Source of the DNA: Vermiculatibacterium agrestimuris
GTDB taxonomy: Bacteria; Bacillota; Clostridia; Oscillospirales; Oscillospiraceae
Assembly (NCBI RefSeq): GCF_943193085.1
Contig: NZ_CALPCU010000011.1
Span: forward strand, 8,962 to 72,961
Direction of reading: 5' to 3'
DNA length: 64,000 nucleotides
Position 1 is the first letter of the stretch. Each line of letters begins with the position of its first letter. Of the stretch, positions 38,317-44,762 are shown in pieces. Position numbers and translations under genes: made by a program. The notes under the pieces were generated by a model, which was given only the letters and a program-made list of their open reading frames with translations, ran no database searches and had not been told where the DNA came from.

Positions 38317-39188
38317 TGGAGAGCCTCCCGGACGGTTTCTATGTTGGCGTGCAGAGCGTTGAGATAGGCGGGAAAGCCCGTCTCCTGGCCGGACATGAGC
38401 ATGTCCAGCTCGTAAATTTCGCAGCCCGTCTCCCGGGCGATGACCTCCGCCGTGGCCCGGGAGCCGTTTTTCTCCACGAAGATGGCGGGGATGTGGTATT
38501 CCTCGATGAGGGCCGCGATCTCTTTGATCTCGGCGGCGGAGGCGGTGGAGCCTTCCTCCTCCTCGATGGCCTTGAGAAGGGTCAGGGAGCAGGCGTCGGC
38601 AAAGTACTGGAACCCATCGTGGAAGGTGATGAGATAGGGACAGGACAGCTCCCCCAAAAGCTCCCTGGGATCCGGGAGCTGGTAGTCCGTATGGGGGCTG
38701 ATGGGCCCGGTGTACTCCTCCAGAGCCGAACACAGACTGTTCCTGACCATGAGGCCCCACAGAGGATCCATCCAGTAGTGGGGGTCATACTCCTCCTCGT
38801 GGTCGTGGCCGTCGTGTCCCGCATGCTCTAAGGTGGGCAGCAGGTCGATCCCCTCGGAGCAGTCGATGACCGCCGCATCGGAGGCGGCCAGGGCGTCGGC
38901 CATAAAATCCTCCAGCCCCGCGCCGTTTATGACGATCACGTCGGCCCCCTCAATGGCCTTCATGTCCTCCACCGTCAGGGTGTAGTCGTGGAGACAGGAG
39001 GTCTGGGAGTTGACCAAAAGCGTCACCTCCACGTCCTCCACCCCCCCGGTGAGGTCGGTGGTAAAGAGATAGAGCGGGTAGGTGGTACACAGGATATGGA
39101 GGGCGCTGTCCTCCTGCTTTGGGGCCTGGCGGCACCCGGGCAGGAGCAGCAGGGCCGCGAAAAAGACGGCATACAGACGTTTGCGCAT
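38313..39188 (-). CDS. znuA: Zinc-binding lipoprotein of the ZnuA type
   Basis: The 291-residue cluster 9 solute-binding protein is anchored as a lipoprotein (lipobox LLPGC, Cys19). The acidic His-rich loop (HAGHDGHDHEEEYDPHYWMD) is characteristic of zinc rather than manganese binders. The later ITFHDGFQYFA and the C-terminal ELDMLMSG region complete the site. The linker between the DPHYWMDP motif and the second lobe seems about 30 residues shorter than usual. It lies 15 bases after the PLP decarboxylase gene, so both should share a transcript. Confidence 0.92.
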   Translation of the reverse strand: MRKRLYAVFFAALLLLPGCRQAPKQEDSALHILCTTYPLYLFTTDLTGGVEDVEVTLLVNSQTSCLHDYTLTVEDMKAIEGADVIVINGAGLEDFMADALAASDAAVIDCSEGIDLLPTLEHAGHDGHDHEEEYDPHYWMDPLWGLMVRNSLCSALEEYTGPISPHTDYQLPDPRELLGELSCPYLITFHDGFQYFADACSLTLLKAIEEEEGSTASAAEIKEIAALIEEYHIPAIFVEKNGSRATAEVIARETGCEIYELDMLMSGQETGFPAYLNALHANIETVREALQ

Positions 39189-39203
39189 AAGGGGCCTCCT
39201 TTT

Positions 39204-40412
39204 TTACAGCAGGGTGGCGTCCTCCACCTGTCCCTCCTGGGTCAGGAAAAGTTGGGCGGGAGGGACTTGGGAGGAGAAGAGGGTGGGGGAGAGGGTGGCG
39301 CCATAGCTTCCGGCGTGGGTGAGGGCCACCGCGTCCCCCACCTCCAGCCGGGGCAGGGTCACGTCCCGGGCGATGACGTCGGCGGCGGTGCACAGACTGC
39401 CCACCAGGGTCACCGTCTCGGTCTCCGCCGCGGCGCTGAGGGCCAGCAGCCGGAAGGGCTCGGTGCAGGTGAAGAGGGGCTCGCAGGGGGCAGGGTGGGG
39501 GGAATAGCCCTCCGCCATCCGGGCCAGACAGGGCCGCAGGAAGCCGTTGAGGGTGGCGTTCAGGATCACAAAGGTCTCGCCCCGGGACACCTTCTTGTCC
39601 ATGACCCGGGTCACGTAGACGCCGCTGGGCCCCGCCACATACCGGCCCGTCTCCAGAAGAAGGCGGGTCTGGGGCAGCCGGGTCTTCAGGGCCTGGAGGG
39701 TCTCCCCCAGGGCGGCGGTATCCAGCTCGGCGTCCTCTGGGGCGTAGGGGATGCCCAGACCGGAGCCCAAGTTGAGAAAGTCCAGGCTCCGGCCCAGAAG
39801 GGTCTGGAACCGCAGGGCCAGGGCCAGAAGGGCCTCGTAGTATTCACACAATACCGGCGCGCGCAGCTCCTGGCTGCGGAGATGGACATGGAGGCCCGTC
39901 ACCCGCACATTGGGCCAGCGGCCCTCCTGTGCCAGCGCCTCCAGGGCCTGAAGCTCGTCCACACCGAATTTGGAGGGTGCGCCTTCCCCGCCGCCGAAGC
40001 TGTAGTCGGGGTTGAGGCGCAGGCCGATGGAGACCCTTTTGTCCATTCGCTTGGCGATGGCCTGGATGCGGTCGACCTCCCCCAGACTGTCGGCCACCAC
40101 GGTGGACAGGGCCAGGGCGGCGGCCAGGTCGGCCTGACTTTTACCGGGGGCGGAGTAGTAGATTTCATGGGGCACCAGGCCCAGACGGGCGGCGAGCTTT
40201 ACCTCCTCCAGACTGGCGGCGTCGGCCTCGAAGCCCCGGGCGAAAAGGGTGCGAAGCACCGCGGGGGCGGGGTTGCATTTCACGGAGTAGAGAAGCTCCG
40301 CCCCGGGCAAGTCCCGGCGGAGCCGGCCGGCCCGCTGGGAGAGGGTCGTCTCCTCATAGAGGTAAAAGCTGGCGTATTCCTGGGCCAGGGCAAACAAAAG
40401 CTGCTGTTTCAC
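39204..40412 (-). CDS. PLP-dependent decarboxylase of the LysA/alanine-racemase-like fold
   Basis: The 402-residue fold-type III enzyme has the PLP lysine in YSVKCNP (Lys45), the HVHLRSQ strand, NLGSGLGIPY and the phosphate-binding ETGRYVAGPSGVYV. The late SLCTAADVIARDV matches the active-site Cys region of DAP, ornithine and related decarboxylases. It is more like biosynthetic-cluster decarboxylases than housekeeping LysA, and no lysine genes lie nearby. It heads the zinc-uptake operon, so a metal-chelating product or amine is conceivable, but that is inference. The start is GTG 40412 after GGAGG. Confidence 0.8.
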   Translation of the reverse strand: MKQQLLFALAQEYASFYLYEETTLSQRAGRLRRDLPGAELLYSVKCNPAPAVLRTLFARGFEADAASLEEVKLAARLGLVPHEIYYSAPGKSQADLAAALALSTVVADSLGEVDRIQAIAKRMDKRVSIGLRLNPDYSFGGGEGAPSKFGVDELQALEALAQEGRWPNVRVTGLHVHLRSQELRAPVLCEYYEALLALALRFQTLLGRSLDFLNLGSGLGIPYAPEDAELDTAALGETLQALKTRLPQTRLLLETGRYVAGPSGVYVTRVMDKKVSRGETFVILNATLNGFLRPCLARMAEGYSPHPAPCEPLFTCTEPFRLLALSAAAETETVTLVGSLCTAADVIARDVTLPRLEVGDAVALTHAGSYGATLSPTLFSSQVPPAQLFLTQEGQVEDATLL

Positions 40413-40431
40413 GGGCGCCCGCCTCCATAAA

Positions 40432-40473
40432 AAATCGGATATAATAGCCCTATTTGGCTATTATATCCGATTT
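40432..40473 (-). terminator. Perfect 18-bp inverted repeat, terminator of the metal ATPase operon
   Basis: AAATCGGATATAATAGCC at 40432-40449 is exactly complementary to 40456-40473 around a 6-base loop. On the minus strand it lies 28 bases past the ATPase stop and is followed by six T, so it acts as an intrinsic terminator. It also carries the -10 of a minus-strand promoter and could be an operator. Confidence 0.8.
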
Positions 40474-40487
40474 CCGGAAATTTGTAA
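40460..40487 (-). promoter_or_regulatory. Candidate promoter and operator of the PLP decarboxylase-znuABC operon
   Basis: On the minus strand TTACAA (40487-40482), 16 bases, TATAAT (40465-40460). The spacer is filled by the 12-bp palindrome ATTTCCGGAAAT (40470-40481). A metal-responsive repressor such as Zur or Fur could bind there, but the sequence is not a textbook box for either. Confidence 0.5.
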
Positions 40488-40500
40488 AATGAGCGCTTGC

Positions 40501-42357
40501 TCATATGTCCCCGGTCAGCTTCAGGGCCCGGGTGGCGTTGAGGATGGCGATGACGCTGACGCCCACGTCGGCGAAGGTGGCCTCCCACATATTGGCCACG
40601 CCGAAAATGCCCATCAGCAGGAAGACGGCCTTCACCGCCAGGGCGAAGACGATGTTCTGGTTGGCGATGCGCAGGGTTCTCCGGGCCATGGCGATGGCCT
40701 GGGAGAGCTTGGAGGGCTTGTCGTCCATGAGCACCACGTCGGCGGCCTCAATGGCGGCGTCGCTGCCCAGGGCGCCCATGGCCACGCCCACATCGGCCCG
40801 GGAGAGGACGGGAGCGTCGTTGATGCCGTCCCCCACGAAGACCAACACGCCCTTGGGCGTCTTTTCCGCCAGCAGGGACTCCACCCGCTCCACCTTGTCA
40901 GCGGGGAGGAGCTGGGCGTGCACCTCGTCCAGGCCCAGCTCGGCGCCCACCGCCTCGCCCACGTCCTGGGCGTCGCCGGTGAGCATGACGGTCTTGCGCA
41001 CGCCGGAGCGCTTCAGCCCGGCGATCGCCGGTTTGGCGTCGGACTTCACCGCGTCGGAGATGACGATGTGGCCCAGGTATTCCCCCTGGCTGGCCACGTG
41101 GACGGTGGTGCCCACCTGGTGGCAGGGGTGCCAGCTGACGCCGCAGTCCTCCATGAGCTTGCCGCTGCCCACATAGACGGTCTGCCCATCCACGTCGGCC
41201 TTCACGCCCCGGCCGGTGATCTCGGCCACATTGTCCACCCGGCTGCTGTCCAGCTCCTTGTTCCAGGCGTCCCGCAGGGAGCGGGCGATGGGGTGGTTCG
41301 ACCAGCTCTCCGCCAGGGCGGCCAGCTCCAGAAGGCGGGCCTCACTGCATGCCTGGGGATGGATGGCGGTGACGTTGAACACGCCCAGGGTCAGGGTGCC
41401 CGTCTTATCGAAGACCACGATCTCGGCCCGGGCCAGGGCCTCCAGATAGTTGCTGCCCTTGACCAGAATACCCGCCTTGGAGCAGCCGCCGATGCCGCCG
41501 AAGAAGGTGAGGGGCACCGAGATGACCAGGGCGCAGGGACAGGAGATGACCAGGAAGATGAGGGCCTGCTCAAACCACTTGCTCCATGCACCGCCGCCCA
41601 GCAGGGGCGGGAGGATGGCCAGCAGTACGGCCCCGATGACCACCGCGGGGGTATAGTACCGGGCGAAGCGGGTGATAAACTGCTCCGCCCTGGCCTTTTT
41701 GGCGGTGGAGTTTTCCACCAGGTCGAGGATCTTCGCCACGGTGGAGTCCTCAAAGGCCTTGGTGGTGCGCACACGGAGAAGCCCGGAGAGGTTGACGCAG
41801 CCGGAGATCACATCGTCTCCGGGGGCCACATCACGGGGGAGAGATTCTCCGGTGAGGGCGGCGGTATTCAGGGTGGAGCTGCCCTCCAGGATGACCCCGT
41901 CGATGGGCACCCGCTCGCCGGGCTTGATGACGATGGTCTCGCCCACCGCCACCTCGTCAGGGTCTACGGTCTCCACCACGCCGTCCCGTTCCACATTGGC
42001 CTCCTCGGGACGGATGTCCATGAGGGCGGCGATGGACTGCCGGGAGCGGCCCACGGCCACCGCCTGGAACAGCTCGCCCACCTGGTAAAAGAGCATGACG
42101 AAGACCGCCTCCGGATACTCTCCGATGGCCACAGCTCCCACGGTGGCGATGGCCATGAGAAAGTTCTCGTCAAAGACCTGGCCGTGGGCGATGTTGCGGA
42201 TGGCCTTCCACAAAATGTCCCAGCCGATGGTGAAATAGGGGATGAGATAGAGGAGGATGGCGGGGATGGGCAGCCTGGAGGACGCCGGCACCGCCGCCAC
42301 AAGAAGGGCGGCGGCGATGAGGATACGCCACAGGGTGTGTTTTTGCTTTTTGTTCAT
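40501..42357 (-). CDS. cadA: P1B-type heavy-metal ATPase (Zn/Cd/Pb type)
   Basis: The 618-residue heavy-metal exporter has the membrane metal motif SCPCALVIS, the phosphorylation site VFDKTGTLTLG, the actuator TGES, SNHPIA and the hinge GDGINDAPVLSRAD. CPC places it with Zn2+/Cd2+/Pb2+ or Cu+ pumps, and the SmtB-type sensor of the operon favours Zn/Cd. It begins directly with membrane helices (MNKKQKHTLWRILIAAALLV) and lacks the usual N-terminal HMA domain. That domain is supplied by a separate gene upstream. ATG 42357 follows GGAGGGACG. Confidence 0.93.
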   Translation of the reverse strand: MNKKQKHTLWRILIAAALLVAAVPASSRLPIPAILLYLIPYFTIGWDILWKAIRNIAHGQVFDENFLMAIATVGAVAIGEYPEAVFVMLFYQVGELFQAVAVGRSRQSIAALMDIRPEEANVERDGVVETVDPDEVAVGETIVIKPGERVPIDGVILEGSSTLNTAALTGESLPRDVAPGDDVISGCVNLSGLLRVRTTKAFEDSTVAKILDLVENSTAKKARAEQFITRFARYYTPAVVIGAVLLAILPPLLGGGAWSKWFEQALIFLVISCPCALVISVPLTFFGGIGGCSKAGILVKGSNYLEALARAEIVVFDKTGTLTLGVFNVTAIHPQACSEARLLELAALAESWSNHPIARSLRDAWNKELDSSRVDNVAEITGRGVKADVDGQTVYVGSGKLMEDCGVSWHPCHQVGTTVHVASQGEYLGHIVISDAVKSDAKPAIAGLKRSGVRKTVMLTGDAQDVGEAVGAELGLDEVHAQLLPADKVERVESLLAEKTPKGVLVFVGDGINDAPVLSRADVGVAMGALGSDAAIEAADVVLMDDKPSKLSQAIAMARRTLRIANQNIVFALAVKAVFLLMGIFGVANMWEATFADVGVSVIAILNATRALKLTGDI

Positions 42358-42376
42358 AGTACGTCCCTCCTTGGGA

Positions 42377-42985
42377 TCAGTCGGGCTTTTGGCATACGGC
42401 CAGACCCACCGGAAGCGCGCCCACCACCCGGCTGACCTGCACCGGCAGGCCCATATCCAGAAGGAAGGCCCGGTAGGAGCCCAGGGTGAATTTCCAGTAG
42501 GGCCGGAAGCCGAAATACTGGTAGAGGGAGAGGAAAGGCCGGAAGAGGGCGCTGGTCTCCCCCTGGAGATAGGTGGGCAGGATGAGCATCCCGCCGGGGG
42601 CGGTGACCCGCCACAGCTCCCGCACTGCCTCCTCCGGCCGCAGCAGGAGGTGGAGCACGTTGGCGGCGATGACCACATTATAGGTGCCGTCCCCCTCAGG
42701 CAGGGCGGTCAAGTCCCGCAGGGAAAAGGAGATGTTGTTCTTTCCCCGGCGCCTGGCCTTCTTCTCCGCTCTGGCGAGCATGGCGGGGGAGAGGTCGGTG
42801 CACATCACCGCCCCCGCCCGCTCCGCGGCCGCCAGGGAAAATTCCCCCGTGCCCGCGGCGCAGTCCAATACCGAAGCCCACTGGGGGATGAGCGCGCCCA
42901 CCCGGCGGGCGGTCTCGGCGTTGGCCTTGCGGTTGAGCCGCTCTGCCAGATCGTAGACCTTGGCGGTCTTATCCCAGAAGGTCAT
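42377..42985 (-). CDS. Class I SAM-dependent methyltransferase in the metal-efflux operon
   Basis: The 202-residue UbiE/COQ5-like methyltransferase has motif I VLDCAAGTGEFSLAAAE, motif II CTDLSPAML and VIAANVLHLLLRPEEAV. It lies two bases after the HMA gene and 19 before the ATPase, so it belongs to the efflux operon. The substrate is unknown. There is no ArsM-type Cys set, so arsenic methylation is not supported. A role in metal or metalloid tolerance is suggested only by position. Confidence 0.8.
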   Translation of the reverse strand: MTFWDKTAKVYDLAERLNRKANAETARRVGALIPQWASVLDCAAGTGEFSLAAAERAGAVMCTDLSPAMLARAEKKARRRGKNNISFSLRDLTALPEGDGTYNVVIAANVLHLLLRPEEAVRELWRVTAPGGMLILPTYLQGETSALFRPFLSLYQYFGFRPYWKFTLGSYRAFLLDMGLPVQVSRVVGALPVGLAVCQKPD

Positions 42986-42987
42986 GT

Positions 42988-43209
42988 TCAGAGAAGAATG
43001 GTGCAGTCGGGTTCTACCTTTTTGCAGACCTTTACCACCTGGGCCATGATATCGTCAAACCGGGCGTCGTCGGCCTCGATGGTGAGCTTCTGCTGAATGA
43101 AGCTGACGGTGGCGGCGCCGACGCCGTCGATGCGGTTGATGGCCTCCTCCATTTTGGCCGCGCAGTTGGCGCAGTCCAGATCCATGAGCTTGAATTTCTT
43201 TTTCATCAT
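42988..43209 (-). CDS. Free-standing heavy-metal-associated (HMA) domain protein
   Basis: The 73-residue ferredoxin-like HMA protein has the metal motif LDCANCAAKMEEAI (CxxC). It resembles CopZ-type chaperones but carries an acidic DLDCANC loop more common in Zn/Cd ATPase domains. It probably delivers metal to the ATPase encoded two genes downstream, which lacks its own HMA domain. AGGAGG lies five bases before the ATG at 43209. It follows the sensor gene by 12 bases. Confidence 0.9.
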   Translation of the reverse strand: MMKKKFKLMDLDCANCAAKMEEAINRIDGVGAATVSFIQQKLTIEADDARFDDIMAQVVKVCKKVEPDCTILL

Positions 43210-43221
43210 GTTGTCCTCCTA

Positions 43222-43596
43222 TTATTCCTCAATGTGCTCCATACCCTGCGCCAGGATGGTCACCACGTGCTCGTCGGCCAGGGAGTAGAAAATGGTTTTG
43301 CCCTCCCGGCGGTACTTTACCAGCTTGGACTGCTTCAGCGCCCGGAGCTGGTGGGACACCGCCGACTGGGTCATACCCAGCAGCTGGGTGATGGCTCCCA
43401 CGCACAGCTCCGATTCGTACAGCGCGTAGAGGATCTTGATGCGGGTGGAATCGGCAAAGATGCGGAAGAGATCCGCCAGGTCGTAGAGGATGTCGTCCTC
43501 CGGCAGCTGCGCGCTGACCCGGCGCACCGCCTCCGTGTGGTCGTGGCCCGCTTCGCACCCCTGCATTTCAGCGGTGGGCTCTCTCATATCGTCCAC
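43222..43596 (-). CDS. ArsR/SmtB family metal-sensing repressor
   Basis: The 124-residue winged-helix repressor has the DNA-recognition segment GMTQSAVSHQLRAL and two possible metal sites. The alpha-5 site ADEHVVTILAQGMEHIEE fits the SmtB pattern Asp-x-His-x10-His-x2-Glu for zinc. ELCVGAI and an N-terminal CEAGHDH also recall CadC. Zinc, cadmium or lead should release it from DNA. I chose GTG 43596, seven bases after AGGAGG; an upstream ATG overlaps the operator. It is the first gene of the efflux operon and is likely autoregulated. Confidence 0.9.
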   Translation of the reverse strand: MDDMREPTAEMQGCEAGHDHTEAVRRVSAQLPEDDILYDLADLFRIFADSTRIKILYALYESELCVGAITQLLGMTQSAVSHQLRALKQSKLVKYRREGKTIFYSLADEHVVTILAQGMEHIEE

Positions 43597-43615
43597 AGGG
43601 AAGCCTCCTTTCTCA

Positions 43616-43645
43616 CAAACATATGAATAAATGCTCATATGTTTG
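43616..43645. promoter_or_regulatory. ArsR/SmtB-type operator
   Basis: CAAACATATGA (43616-43626), eight bases, TCATATGTTTG (43635-43645) has perfect 11-bp arms. The ATATGAA-N-TCATAT core is the form bound by SmtB/CadC/CzrA repressors. It lies between the -10 and the sensor start codon. Confidence 0.85.
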
Positions 43646-43654
43646 TCTGCCTAT

Positions 43655-43682
43655 ATCATACACCTTTTCCCGCCGTTGTCAA
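43655..43682 (-). promoter_or_regulatory. Promoter of the metal-efflux operon
   Basis: On the minus strand TTGACA (43682-43677), 16 bases, TATGAT (43660-43655). The start falls near 43648, at the edge of the operator. Confidence 0.8.
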
Positions 43683-43764
43683 TAGCTCGGAAAAAAGAAA
43701 TTGAGGAATTGCCCCTTTTCTTCAGGGGATACTATGAAAAATTTCGTTGGAAGGAGCGTGTCCC

Positions 43765-44709
43765 ATGGTCAACATCCAAAAGGCCGCCGTTATCGGCTGT
43801 GGTTTTGTGGGTTCGTCCATCGCCTTTGCCCTGACCCAGACCGGAGTTTTTTCTGAGCTGGCGCTTATCGACGTGAACCGGGAAAAGGCGGAGGGGGAGG
43901 CCATGGATCTCTCCCATGGCCTGCCCTTTGCTCGGCCCATGAAGATATTCGCCGGGGATTATCCCGACCTGCGCGAGTGCGCCCTCATCGTTATCACGGC
44001 GGGCGCCAACCAGAAGCCTGAGGAGACTCGATTGGATCTGGTGCACAAAAATGTTGCCATACTCAAGTCCGTCATTCCCCAGATCGTTCGCTATAACCGG
44101 GAGGCCATTCTGCTGATCGTCTCCAATCCGGTGGACATCCTGACCTGGGTGGCTCAGAAGCTCTCAGGGCTCCCCGCCCGGCAGGTCATCGGCTCCGGCA
44201 CCGTGCTGGATACCGCCCGGCTCAAGTACCTGCTCAGTCAGCACCTGAACGTGGACGCCCGCAGCGTCCACGCCGTCATCGTGGGGGAGCACGGGGACAG
44301 CGAGCTGGCAGTGTGGAGCGGGGCTAACGTCTCCGGGGTGGATCTGGATCATTTCTGCGAGCTGTGCGGCCACACCGCCCACCGGGAGAACATGGAGCGC
44401 ATCTACCGGGATGTACGGGACTCGGCCTACGAGATCATTGAGAAGAAGGGAGCGACCTATTACGGCATCGCCGCCGCGGTGAAGCGCCTTGCCCTGTGCA
44501 TCGTGCGCGACGAACACTCGGTGCTTCCGGTGTCCGCCCAGCTGGGCGGGCTCTACGGGGTGGAGGATCTGTGCATGAGCGTTCCCGCCGTGGTGGGCCG
44601 CTCCGGGGTGGAACGGGTGCTGGAGATCGAGCTGTCGCCAGAGGAGAGCCGGGCCTTTCACGCCTCCGCCGTCACCCTGCGCCAGGTGGCGGATCAGCTG
44701 GGGCTGTAA
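43765..44709 (+). CDS. ldh: L-lactate dehydrogenase
   Basis: The 314-residue NAD-dependent enzyme interconverts pyruvate and L-lactate. Visible motifs are the nucleotide fold VIGCGFVGSSIA, ITAGANQKPEETRLDLV, SNPVDILTW, GSGTVLDTARLKYLL and the catalytic VGEHGDSELAVWS. The GANQKP-E-TR loop with Arg supports lactate over malate as product. ATG 43765 is eight bases after AAGGAG; the upstream in-frame TTG is rejected. It is monocistronic, followed by a strong terminator. Confidence 0.92.
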   Translation: MVNIQKAAVIGCGFVGSSIAFALTQTGVFSELALIDVNREKAEGEAMDLSHGLPFARPMKIFAGDYPDLRECALIVITAGANQKPEETRLDLVHKNVAILKSVIPQIVRYNREAILLIVSNPVDILTWVAQKLSGLPARQVIGSGTVLDTARLKYLLSQHLNVDARSVHAVIVGEHGDSELAVWSGANVSGVDLDHFCELCGHTAHRENMERIYRDVRDSAYEIIEKKGATYYGIAAAVKRLALCIVRDEHSVLPVSAQLGGLYGVEDLCMSVPAVVGRSGVERVLEIELSPEESRAFHASAVTLRQVADQLGL

Positions 44710-44712
44710 AAG

Positions 44713-44749
44713 AAAAAGGGACGCCGCTTTGTAAGCGGCGTCCCTTTTT
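44713..44749. terminator. Bidirectional terminator between ldh and hppA
   Basis: There is a 17-bp stem, 44713-44729 with 44733-44749, with AAAAA on the left and TTTTT on the right. It separates the convergent ldh and hppA genes. Confidence 0.92.
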
Positions 44750-44762
44750 GTTATGGCTCTCC

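Noticed and set aside
37552..38760. 402-codon version of the zinc ABC ATPase
   Set aside because: The extra 148 codons lie inside znuA in another frame; the ATG at 38316 with an ATGA overlap is the natural start.
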